From JALZBN01 sp035525375 (lineage in GTDB: Bacteria; Actinomycetota; Acidimicrobiia; Acidimicrobiales; AC-14): a DNA stretch of 43,983 nt. Of the stretch, positions 8,082 through 15,372 are shown piece by piece. The stretch lies in the NCBI GenBank assembly GCA_035525375.1, contig DATLEI010000070.1, positions 1 through 43,983 on the forward strand, in the 5' to 3' direction. The translations under genes were made by a program, and so were the position numbers. The notes beneath the pieces are model-generated. The model did not search any database and had not been told where the DNA came from. It saw only the letters and a list, made by a program, of their open reading frames with translations. The first letter of the stretch is position 1, and each line of letters begins with the position of its first letter.

Positions 8082-8944
8082 CCTCCATTGCCAAGGTGCT
8101 TGCCGACGGCCGCTCCTTCTCCTTCGAGTTCTTCCCGCCGAAGACCGAAGAGGCCCAGATCGCTCTGGAGTTGACGCTTCAGGAACTCGAGCTCTTGCAA
8201 CCGTCGTTCGTTTCGGTCACCTACGGCGCCGGCGGTTCGACTCGCGAGCGCACCCATGACTTGGTTGTTTCAATCAACCGCAACACCTCGATGACGGCCA
8301 TGGCCCACCTGACGTGCGCAGCCCACACCCAAGGGGAGCTCGCCGACATCGTGGGCCGCTACCGCGAGGCCGGAGTCGAGAACATCCTTGCCCTCGGCGG
8401 TGACCCACCGGCCAATCTCGACCTTCCCGAAGGCGAGCTGAAATACGCGTCTGAGCTGGTCGAACTCATACAGTCGGAAGGGCCTTTCACGGTTGGTGTG
8501 GCCGCCCACCCCGAGCTGCATCCCAGCTCACCCGACCGTGGCAGTGATCGCGACCATCTGGCCAGCAAGCTCCGCTTGGCCGACTTCGCCATCACCCAGT
8601 TCTTCTTCCGCGCCGAGGACTACGTGCGTATGGTCGACGACCTGAGCGAACGGGGCGTCGACAAGCCGGTGATCCCCGGGATCATGCCGGTCACCAACTT
8701 GTCGTCGGTGCAGCGCATGGCCCAGCTATCGGGAGCGGCCGTGCCCCCAGAAGTTGTCGAACGGGTCGAGGCGGTGGCCGGCGACGCCGAGGCCGTGCGC
8801 CGTGTCGGAGTAGAGATGGCGAGCGAGCTGTGTCAGGCGGTGCTCGACGCCGGCGCGCCGGGCCTGCACTTCTACACCCTGAACCGTTCGACGGCGACGC
8901 GTGAGATCTACGCCAACCTAGGGTTGTCGGGCGCCCCTCGGTAG
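8078..8944 (+). CDS. metF: Methylenetetrahydrofolate reductase
   Basis: 288 residues, a TIM-barrel flavoenzyme reducing 5,10-methylene-THF to 5-methyl-THF for methionine synthesis. Family features: FSFEFFPPKTEEAQ with the catalytic Glu, VSVTYGAGGSTRERTHDL, MAHLTCAAHTQ, ILALGGDPP, and ITQFFFRAEDYVRMVDDL. It ends with PGLHFYTLNRSTATREI. The start is TTG overlapping the folD stop (TTGA). The TAG stop also supplies the TA of the -10 candidate for icd. Confidence 0.95.
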   Translation: MTSIAKVLADGRSFSFEFFPPKTEEAQIALELTLQELELLQPSFVSVTYGAGGSTRERTHDLVVSINRNTSMTAMAHLTCAAHTQGELADIVGRYREAGVENILALGGDPPANLDLPEGELKYASELVELIQSEGPFTVGVAAHPELHPSSPDRGSDRDHLASKLRLADFAITQFFFRAEDYVRMVDDLSERGVDKPVIPGIMPVTNLSSVQRMAQLSGAAVPPEVVERVEAVAGDAEAVRRVGVEMASELCQAVLDAGAPGLHFYTLNRSTATREIYANLGLSGAPR

Positions 8945-8953
8945 TCTTCGCCG
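8942..8953 (+). promoter_or_regulatory. Leaderless promoter -10 candidate for icd
   Basis: TAGTCT (8942-8947) is followed by exactly 6 nt and the ATG of icd at 8954. The first three bases are the metF stop codon, so one TAG serves as both translation stop and promoter core. Confidence 0.5.
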
Positions 8954-10156
8954 ATGCCCGACAAGATCACCGTCGCCGATGACGGATCGCTGCAGGTACC
9001 CAACGAGCCAATCATCCCCTTCATCAGGGGAGACGGCATAGGGGTCGACATCTGGCCCGCGGCCCAGAAGGTGGTGGACGCGGCGGTGGCGCGCCGGGGA
9101 TCTGGCCGCGGCATCGAGTGGCTCGAGGTCCTCGCCGGCCAGCGGGCGTTCGACGAGACCGGTTCGTGGTTGCCCGACGAGACAGTGGCTTCGTTCGAGC
9201 ACCATGTGGTTGGGATCAAGGGGCCGCTTACGACGCCGGTCGGTGGCGGCATCCGCAGTCTCAACGTTGCCCTGCGCCAGCTCCTCGACCTCTATGTGTG
9301 CCTTCGTCCGGTGCGGTGGTTCGAAGGTGTGCCCTCGCCGGTCAAGCATCCCGAGAAGGTCGACATGGTGATCTTCCGTGAGAACACCGAGGACGTCTAC
9401 GCCGGCAAAGAACTCCAGGAGGGCACGCCTGAGGCGAAGCGACTCATCGAGTTCGTCCGCGCGGAGTACGGCTGGGACGTGCGCGCCGACTCCGGTATCG
9501 GGCTCAAGCCGATCTCCGAGACCGGCTCGAAGCGACTCGTGCGCGCCGCCCTCGAGTACGCGGTCCGGAAGGGCCGTCGCTCGGTGACGCTGGTGCATAA
9601 GGGCAACATCCAGAAATTCACTGAGGGCGCCTTCCGCAAGTGGGGCTACGAACTGGTGCGCGAGGAGTTTTCCGACGTGGCCGTGGGCTGGGACGACTGC
9701 AACGGCGATCCCGGTGATCGAATTCTGGTGAAGGACATCATTGCTGACATCTTCCTCCAGCAGGTTCTCACCCGTCCTGAAGACATCGACGTCATCGCCA
9801 CCACGAACTTGAACGGCGATTACGCGTCGGACGCGCTGGCCGCCCAGGTGGGAGGTATCGGCATCGCGCCCGGCGGCAACATCAACTTCGTCACCGGTCA
9901 CGGCATCTTTGAGGCGACCCACGGCACCGCGCCCAAGTACGCCGGTCTCGACAAGGTGAACCCCGGATCCCTGCTGCTGTCCGCCGTGCTGATGCTCGAG
10001 CACCTGGGCTGGCAGGAGGAGGCGGACGACATCGTGCGAGCCCTCGAGGCCACGATCGCGGATCGCATCGTGACCTACGACTTCGCCCGACTGATGGACG
10101 GCGCGACCGAGGTCAGCACGTCGGAGTTCGCGTCCGCAATCGTCGACCGACTTTGA
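8954..10156 (+). CDS. icd: NADP-dependent isocitrate dehydrogenase (E. coli type)
   Basis: 400 residues, homodimeric type I IDH. It oxidatively decarboxylates isocitrate to 2-oxoglutarate. The substrate loop TPVGGGIRSLNVALRQ holds the Ser used for phosphorylation in E. coli plus the isocitrate-binding Asn/Arg; NTEDVYAGKE follows. Catalytic Lys/Asp lie in LVHKGNIQKFTEGAF and the NLNGDYASD region. HGTAPKYAGLDKVNPGS carries the Lys-Tyr pair typical of NADP use. It probably has its own leaderless promoter within the metF stop. It is separated from mdh by a short tandem duplication. Confidence 0.94.
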   Translation: MPDKITVADDGSLQVPNEPIIPFIRGDGIGVDIWPAAQKVVDAAVARRGSGRGIEWLEVLAGQRAFDETGSWLPDETVASFEHHVVGIKGPLTTPVGGGIRSLNVALRQLLDLYVCLRPVRWFEGVPSPVKHPEKVDMVIFRENTEDVYAGKELQEGTPEAKRLIEFVRAEYGWDVRADSGIGLKPISETGSKRLVRAALEYAVRKGRRSVTLVHKGNIQKFTEGAFRKWGYELVREEFSDVAVGWDDCNGDPGDRILVKDIIADIFLQQVLTRPEDIDVIATTNLNGDYASDALAAQVGGIGIAPGGNINFVTGHGIFEATHGTAPKYAGLDKVNPGSLLLSAVLMLEHLGWQEEADDIVRALEATIADRIVTYDFARLMDGATEVSTSEFASAIVDRL

Positions 10157-10175
10157 AGGTCGACCGGCTTTGAAG
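10142..10175 (+). repeat. 17-bp tandem duplication spanning icd stop and mdh start
   Basis: Two direct copies of GTCGACCGRCTTTGAAG (10142-10158 and 10159-10175), one mismatch. Each copy contains TTGA. The icd TGA is in copy 1 and the mdh TTG start is in copy 2. This suggests an original TTGA overlap was duplicated, which separated the two signals. Confidence 0.75.
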
Positions 10176-11099
10176 GTATCGGTCGCGGGCGCCGGGTTCT
10201 ACGGGTCGACCCTCGCCCAGCGCATCGCGGAGCGGGACTACGCCGACGAGGTTGTACTGACCGACATCGTCGAGGGCCGACCTCAGGGGTTGGCACTTGA
10301 CCTGATGCACGGCCGTTCCCTGGAGGGGTTCGAGACTCGGGTGATCGGCTCCAATGGCTACGACGAGACCACCGGGTCCGACGTCGGCGTGGTTACTGCG
10401 GGCCTTGCTCGCAAGCCCGGCATGAGCCGCCTCGACCTTCTGGAGGTCAACGCCGAGATCGTGGCCGGGGTGACCCGCCAGTTGGTCGAGCGCTCGCCCG
10501 ACATCGTGCTCATCGTCGTGACCAACCCTTTGGACGAGATGACGGCTCTGGCCGCTCGGGTATCGGGCCTACCGGCGGAACGGGTCATGGGGCAGGCCGG
10601 GATGCTCGACACGGCCCGCTTCCGGCACTACCTGGCCGAGAAGGTGGGCGTTGCCGTTTCGTCGGTCGACGCCATGACCATCGGCTCGCACGGCGAGACG
10701 ATGGTGCCGGTGCCGTCGTTGGCGCGCATCGGTGGCCGGCACATCCGCGAGGTTCTCTCTGCGGGTGACATCGCTGAGGTAGTCGAGCGCACACGCGACG
10801 CGGGCGCCGAGGTTGTCGGGCTGCTCAAAACCGGCTCCGCCTACTTCGCGCCGTCCTCCGCGGCTGAAGCCATGGTGAGCGCTGTCGTGAACGACAGTGG
10901 CGAGGTTTTGCCGGTAACAACGTGGGTTGACGGCGCGTACGGGATCGATGGCGTGTTCCTCGGAGTCCCGGCGCGTGTCGGGCGCGCCGGCGTGCAGGAG
11001 GTGGTGGAGCTCCCGCTCGACGAAGCCGAGATGGTTGCGTTGCGCGCCGCTGCCGTCGCGGTTCGCGCCCGCCAAGCGGACGTCGCCGAACTCGGTTGA
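10170..11099 (+). CDS. mdh: Malate dehydrogenase (LDH-like, NAD-dependent)
   Basis: 309 residues. The N-terminal Rossmann motif VAGAGFYGSTLAQRIA is followed by VVLTDI, whose acidic residue favours NAD. GLARKPGMSRLDLLEVN carries the Arg that selects malate/oxaloacetate over lactate. VTNPLDEMTALA and GSHGETMVPVPS (catalytic His) follow. This is type 3 MDH, completing TCA steps beside icd, sucCD and sdhAB in this window. The start is TTG, and the TGA overlaps the TTG of the next gene. Confidence 0.94.
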   Translation: MKVSVAGAGFYGSTLAQRIAERDYADEVVLTDIVEGRPQGLALDLMHGRSLEGFETRVIGSNGYDETTGSDVGVVTAGLARKPGMSRLDLLEVNAEIVAGVTRQLVERSPDIVLIVVTNPLDEMTALAARVSGLPAERVMGQAGMLDTARFRHYLAEKVGVAVSSVDAMTIGSHGETMVPVPSLARIGGRHIREVLSAGDIAEVVERTRDAGAEVVGLLKTGSAYFAPSSAAEAMVSAVVNDSGEVLPVTTWVDGAYGIDGVFLGVPARVGRAGVQEVVELPLDEAEMVALRAAAVAVRARQADVAELG

Positions 11100-12238
11100 C
11101 CAAGCCCGCGGCACCGGCGGTTACCTGGTCGCAGGTATTTGCCTTCCGGATGGCGCGCCACCATCTGTCGGCGCCGGCCGGCGGGTTGCTCGAGGTCGCC
11201 ACCGACCTCTGCGGCCTGCACGGCCAGGTGATGTCCTCGGCTGAGCTGACCGTGGGCGTCAGGACGACCGGCCTGACGCGAGCCGACGTTGCGGCCGCGC
11301 TGGTTCCGGCGCGCCGGTCCTCGACACCGAAGTTGGTCAAGACATGGGCCATGCGGGGAACGCTGCACCTCCTGGCGTCGGCGGACTTCCCGTCGTACGC
11401 GGCCGCGTCGAGCCTTCGCCGCCATTGGCTGCAGCCGGCGTGGCTGAAGGCATTCGGCGTTACCGAGACCGAGTTGCTGGCGCTCGTCGACGCCGTGCCC
11501 AAGGTGCTCGACGGCAAGTGCCTCACCCGCGAGCAGCTCACCGACGCCCTGATAGCTGAACTCGGCACCGAGCACATGCGGGAGCGGCTGGGACAGGGGT
11601 GGGGCATGTTGCTGAAGCCGGCTGCCTTTCAGGGAGTTCTTTGCTTCGGGCCCAACGAAGGCCGCAACGTGACCTTCCGGCGTCCCGATCAATGGATCGG
11701 CGCGTGGGAGCCACTCGATCCCGAGGAATCCATGGACGAGGTCGTCCGTCGTTACCTCAGCGCGTACGGTCCTGCGACCCGTGAGGACCTGGCCCGGTGG
11801 TGGGGTGGCACACCCGCCTTTGCCCGCCAGCGGTTCGCCCGCCTGGGAGACGAATTGGTCGAGGTCGAGATCGAGGGCCGGCGCGCCGTCCTGCTGGCGG
11901 CCGACCTCCAGGCGTTTGCCAAGTCGAAGCCGGCCCGCGGTGTGCGTCTGTTGGGCGGCTTCGACCAATACGTAGTCGGCGCGTCCGCCCATCTGACGCA
12001 CCTGTTGGCCGGCGGCGCTCGTGAACTCGTTTCCCGAACCGCAGGCTGGATCTCCCCCGTCCTCCTGGTCGATGGGCGAATCGCGGGTGTCTGGTCCTAC
12101 GAGCGCAAGGGCGATCTGTTCACCGTCGCCGTTGCGCCGTTCGCGCCGCTCTCCTCTACGTCAAAGGCGGCTCTGAAGGGAGAGGTTGCCCGGATCGGCG
12201 CGTTCCTCGGAGTCGACGCGCGTTTGGAACAGCGGTAA
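11096..12238 (+). CDS. Winged-helix DNA-binding protein, AlkZ/AlkX-like (HTH_42 family)
   Basis: 380 residues. The pattern QVFAFRMARHHLSAP, LCGLHGQVMSSAEL, KTWAMRGTLHLL, ATREDLARWWG and GGFDQYVVG matches the winged helix DNA-binding domain family that includes the crosslink glycosylases AlkZ (YcaQ) and AlkX. A base-excision DNA repair role is plausible but glycosylase activity is not proved; the QY in GGFDQYVVG sits where AlkZ-type enzymes place a catalytic motif. Translationally coupled to mdh by a TTGA overlap. It is the last gene of the forward operon. Confidence 0.8.
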   Translation: MTKPAAPAVTWSQVFAFRMARHHLSAPAGGLLEVATDLCGLHGQVMSSAELTVGVRTTGLTRADVAAALVPARRSSTPKLVKTWAMRGTLHLLASADFPSYAAASSLRRHWLQPAWLKAFGVTETELLALVDAVPKVLDGKCLTREQLTDALIAELGTEHMRERLGQGWGMLLKPAAFQGVLCFGPNEGRNVTFRRPDQWIGAWEPLDPEESMDEVVRRYLSAYGPATREDLARWWGGTPAFARQRFARLGDELVEVEIEGRRAVLLAADLQAFAKSKPARGVRLLGGFDQYVVGASAHLTHLLAGGARELVSRTAGWISPVLLVDGRIAGVWSYERKGDLFTVAVAPFAPLSSTSKAALKGEVARIGAFLGVDARLEQR

Positions 12239-12262
12239 TGCCTGCGACCGGCCGACGGACCG

Positions 12263-12802
12263 CTAACGGCGCGCCCTGGCGCGCGCCCTCCGCATCATCA
12301 CCACCAGCGGCATGACCATGAAGGTGACGGCGGCGAGCGGTAGGAGGATGAGGGAGAACGCCATGGCCGTTCCTGATTGCGACATCAGGCTGAAGGCGAA
12401 GATGGCCACAGAAAGGGCGAACAACCCGACCGGCACGAGCACCAACTGGTCGGCCAAGCCGCCGGGCGTCGCCTGCTCCTCCTCGCCGTCCCACCAGACG
12501 GCATAGTCCTCGCCGGCGCGTTCCCCGTCCGCGCCGGCATCCTCAGGCGCGCCGGGCGACTCCCGCAGAGATGAACGACGCTGCAACTCGGCGTCGTAGG
12601 CGCGCCGGCGCGCCGGGTCACCCAGTACGGTCCACGCCGCATTGACCGTAGCCATGATCTCTCGGGCATGCTCCGCCGCCGCCGAGGGCGCGCCGGCCTT
12701 CGTATCGGGATGATTGTCACGAGCGAGCTGGCGGTAGGCGCGCTGGATCTCGTCGTGGGTCGCGCCTGGCGCGACGCCCAGCATCTCGTAGTGGGTGGCC
12801 AC
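12263..12802 (-). CDS. J-domain protein with two C-terminal membrane helices
   Basis: 179 residues. An N-terminal J domain (THYEMLGVAPGATHDEIQRAYRQLA, HPD motif, then a variable loop and WTVLGDPARRRAYDAEL) is followed by an acidic linker and two hydrophobic helices (about residues 120-170), then an Arg-rich end (RRARARARR). It probably recruits DnaK to the membrane; clients are unknown. The upstream in-frame GTG (12826) is possible, but GTG 12802 sits 6 nt after CATTAT and directly at the J domain, so it is preferred. Confidence 0.82.
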   Translation of the reverse strand: MATHYEMLGVAPGATHDEIQRAYRQLARDNHPDTKAGAPSAAAEHAREIMATVNAAWTVLGDPARRRAYDAELQRRSSLRESPGAPEDAGADGERAGEDYAVWWDGEEEQATPGGLADQLVLVPVGLFALSVAIFAFSLMSQSGTAMAFSLILLPLAAVTFMVMPLVVMMRRARARARR

Positions 12803-12818
12803 GACCCCATAATGGCCT
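12803..12818. promoter_or_regulatory. Bidirectional leaderless promoter with symmetric -10 (CATAATG)
   Basis: Only 16 bp separate the two GTG starts. Forward: CATAAT (12808-12813), 5 nt, GTG 12819. Reverse: CATTAT (12814-12809), 6 nt, GTG 12802. The two hexamers overlap on five bases and each differs little from TATAAT. No leader or Shine-Dalgarno is possible on either side. Confidence 0.6.
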
Positions 12819-13589
12819 GTGCTCACGCCTGCTGAGGAGCGTCGTCACCCGCCGGGCCCCGGCGCGGACTGGGAGGAATCCTGGTACTTCGACTTCGTCG
12901 TTCCCGGCGGGTCCTTTGGCGGGTTTCTCCGTCTCGGACTACGTCCGGCAGAGGGGCGGGCGTGGTGGTGGACGTGTCTGGTCGGTGATCGCCGCCCGCT
13001 GGTGTCGGTGCGGGACCACGACATCGACCTGCCGTCTGGCCGCACCCTGGAGGTGCGGGCCAGTGGGCTGTGGGGCGAGATCACGACCGAGACGCCGCTC
13101 GAGCATTGGTCAGTCGGCCTAGAGGCATTCGGCGTCGCTCTCGACGATCCTGAGGAGGCCTGGCGCGGCGAACGCGGCGACAGGGTGGCCGTCGGGTTCG
13201 ACCTCGAATGGGAGGCGACTCACGCGACCGCTCGCAGCTTGGACCAGCCCGGCGACGGTTACGCCCAGCCGTGCGCCGTTCATGGCGACGTGCTCCTTGG
13301 TGACGAGCGGCTGATGATCAACGCGTGGGGATGGCGCTCGCACGCCTGGGGTGACGGCGGCGCGTTACCGACGGCGTCAGGGATGGCCTTTGCCGGCCAC
13401 CTCGCCGACGGCACGCCGGTCACGTCGCGGGATCAGGACCTGCATGTCGCCTCATCGACTCGCGCGCCGGTGCTCGTCACCGCCGCCGATGGAAGTGTCA
13501 GTCACCTCGACCGCGCACTGTGCCGGTTCGAGGCCGCAGACGGACGCGAGGGCTCAGGCTGGCATGAGCAGGGGGTCAGTGAGGACTGA
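12819..13589 (+). CDS. Uncharacterised CrtC/AttH-like (lipocalin-type) protein
   Basis: 256 residues without signal peptide or membrane helix. The pattern WYFDFVVPGGSFGGFLRLGLRP, AWWWTCLVGDRRPLV, GLWGEITTETPLEHWSVGLEAFGVAL and GERGDRVAVGFDLEWE resembles the hydroxyneurosporene-synthase-like/AttH double-lipocalin families found widely in actinobacteria, often near lipid metabolism. The second half has INAWGWRSHAWGDGG. Binding or modification of an isoprenoid or lipid is a family-level inference. The 3' end overlaps the convergent gene by 14 bp. Confidence 0.65.
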   Translation: MLTPAEERRHPPGPGADWEESWYFDFVVPGGSFGGFLRLGLRPAEGRAWWWTCLVGDRRPLVSVRDHDIDLPSGRTLEVRASGLWGEITTETPLEHWSVGLEAFGVALDDPEEAWRGERGDRVAVGFDLEWEATHATARSLDQPGDGYAQPCAVHGDVLLGDERLMINAWGWRSHAWGDGGALPTASGMAFAGHLADGTPVTSRDQDLHVASSTRAPVLVTAADGSVSHLDRALCRFEAADGREGSGWHEQGVSED

Positions 13590-14547
13590 CCCGGAGTCGG
13601 GTTCGGGTCAGGTCGTTGGAGTCATCCAAGGGCTCCACCAGCTTGAAGTGCGGCGCGTCGCGGATCGAATCCCACGCCTGCTGATCGGCCTCTTGCCACG
13701 ACCAGAACGACACGCCTTCCGCGCCGCCGGCGTCGGCTACCTCCATGAAGCGCAGCAGCTCGGCGCCCGAGGGAACTCCGGGACGGCCGCCTTCGGGACC
13801 GCCGTCATAGGCCTGCCCGATCGGAAACAGGGGCTTGCCCAACGGGCGCAGGTTGTCGAGCGCGCCGGCGACGTCGGAGCCCGCCTCACGGTTCAGCCAG
13901 TAGACCATCGGTGCGACCGCGTCGAAGTCGGCGGCCACCTCTCGGAACGGAAAGTCCAGCCGGTACTCCGACGGTCGGGGTACCACTGCGACCAGTGGCA
14001 TCGTGTAGCCGACGGACTCTCGCAGGCCTCTCCCGTACGCCCACGCCGTCGCCGCGCTGATGTTGGTTCCCTCGGATTCGGTTTCGATGTCGGCGGCAAA
14101 GCCGTCGAGGTGCTCACCCTTGGGCGTCTGATGACGAATCGCCGCGACGGCGCGGGCAACGTCGTCAGGTACCGATATCAGCCTGGGAAAGTCCCATCCG
14201 TAGACCCGCAAGCCGGCGGCATGGGCGACGGGAAGAAGCTGGTCGAGGAACTCGCCGGCGTAGAAGCCGTCCCATGACGACCCGGTGCGAACGTAGAGGT
14301 GGGTCAGGCCGACGCTGAGAGCCCGGGTGACGATGGCATCTACGTTGCCGCCTTCGGTCTTGGGCACCTGCCACATCCACATGCCCTTGCCGTGCGGAAG
14401 GCTCCGGGGTAGCTCGATCGCCCGGTCCTCAGCGATTGTGGCCCCGGGAGCGAGCGTGCCCGTTCCAACCAAGCCGAGCAGGCCCAGAATGAGCCCAGCT
14501 ACGGCGACGATCAGACCTACCCGCGCGCTCTCCACTTGTGCAGCCAC
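13576..14547 (-). CDS. Membrane-anchored TIM-barrel protein, glycoside-hydrolase-like
   Basis: 323 residues from GTG 14547. There is one N-terminal membrane anchor (about residues 10-35), then a barrel-like extracytoplasmic domain: GKGMWMWQVPKTEGGNVDAIV, GLTHLYVRTGSSWDG, GLRVYGWDFPR, FAADIETESEG (paired acidic residues as in glycosidases), PLVAVVPRPSEY, FDAVAPMVYWLN and GVSFWSWQEAD. No precise family can be named. Hydrolysis of a cell-surface glycan is an inference from the strand-end acidic and Trp residues. A GGGAGG-like Shine-Dalgarno lies about 10 nt upstream, and a pair of 16-bp direct repeats lies just before it. Confidence 0.68.
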   Translation of the reverse strand: MAAQVESARVGLIVAVAGLILGLLGLVGTGTLAPGATIAEDRAIELPRSLPHGKGMWMWQVPKTEGGNVDAIVTRALSVGLTHLYVRTGSSWDGFYAGEFLDQLLPVAHAAGLRVYGWDFPRLISVPDDVARAVAAIRHQTPKGEHLDGFAADIETESEGTNISAATAWAYGRGLRESVGYTMPLVAVVPRPSEYRLDFPFREVAADFDAVAPMVYWLNREAGSDVAGALDNLRPLGKPLFPIGQAYDGGPEGGRPGVPSGAELLRFMEVADAGGAEGVSFWSWQEADQQAWDSIRDAPHFKLVEPLDDSNDLTRTRLRVSPH

Positions 14548-14570
14548 CGCTCTGCGCCCTCCCTGACCCC

Positions 14571-14606
14571 AAGCCCCTCAAGCTGTTGCTAAGCCCCTCA
14601 AGCTGT
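14571..14606. repeat. Two 16-bp direct repeats with exact 20-bp period, operator candidate
   Basis: AAGCCCCTCAAGCTGT occurs at 14571-14586 and again, identically, at 14591-14606. It lies in the 116-bp gap between the sdhB 3' end and the TIM-barrel gene, 24-59 nt upstream of that gene's start in transcription order. Two helical turns between copies fits a regulator binding twice on one DNA face. It could alternatively be a simple slip duplication. Confidence 0.6.
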
Positions 14607-14663
14607 GTTTAGACATGTTCTCTGTGGGGTATCAGTATTCCTCCCTTTCGTCGCTATGTATGG

Positions 14664-15368
14664 TCAGGGCCGCGACAAATCTCTCTTCACCTCTTCGATG
14701 GCCTCGGTCACCTTGATGCCCCTGGGGCAGGCGTCGGTGCAGCTGAAGGCGGTGCGGCAACGCCAGACGCCCGATCGCTTGTCGAGGATGTCGAGCCGTT
14801 CCGCCCCAGCCTCGTCACGGGAGTCGTAGATGAACCGGTGGGCGTTCACGATTGCAGCCGGTCCGACGTACGTGTCGTTTCCCCAGTAGATCGGGCAGGA
14901 CGTCGTGCATGCCGCGCAAAGGATGCATTTGGTGGTGTCGTCGTAGCGGGCCCGCTCCTCAGGACTCTGGCGGCGCTCTCGCTCACCGTCGTCAGGATCG
15001 CCGGAGGCCACCAACCAGGGCATCACCGAGCGGTACTGGGCGAAGAACTGCTCCATGTCGACGACGAGGTCCTTCAGCACCGGCAACCCTCGCATCGGCT
15101 CGATGCGTACGTGCTGGCCGACGTCACGGACCAGCAGCACGCACGCCAGGCGGTTCTCCCCGTTGATCACCATGGCGTCGGAGCCGCATACCCCGTGTGC
15201 GCAGGAGCGCCGGAAAGCGAGGCTGCCATCGTGGTGCCAGCGCACCTGGTGGAGGGCGTCGAGCAACCTGTCGCTCTCCTCGACGTCCACTAGGTAGGTT
15301 TCCCAATGCGGACGCTCGTCGGTGTCGGGATCAAACCGTTTGATCTCGAGTTTCAGGTTGACGGTCAT
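14664..15368 (-). CDS. sdhB: Succinate dehydrogenase iron-sulfur subunit
   Basis: 234 residues. The N-terminal plant-type ferredoxin domain has the 2Fe-2S ligands in SCAHGVCGSDAM and NRLAC. The C-terminal domain carries 4Fe-4S ligands CILCAACTTSCP and 3Fe-4S ligands CRTAFSCTDACP. It passes electrons from SdhA-FADH2 to quinone. It starts 4 nt after the sdhA stop. No membrane-anchor subunit (sdhC or sdhD) follows; the next gene is the TIM-barrel protein. Confidence 0.95.
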   Translation of the reverse strand: MTVNLKLEIKRFDPDTDERPHWETYLVDVEESDRLLDALHQVRWHHDGSLAFRRSCAHGVCGSDAMVINGENRLACVLLVRDVGQHVRIEPMRGLPVLKDLVVDMEQFFAQYRSVMPWLVASGDPDDGERERRQSPEERARYDDTTKCILCAACTTSCPIYWGNDTYVGPAAIVNAHRFIYDSRDEAGAERLDILDKRSGVWRCRTAFSCTDACPRGIKVTEAIEEVKRDLSRP

Positions 15369-15372
15369 CGCC

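Noticed and set aside
8918..10003. Minus-strand ORF opposite icd
   Set aside because: Shadow of icd; no motif and no start signal.
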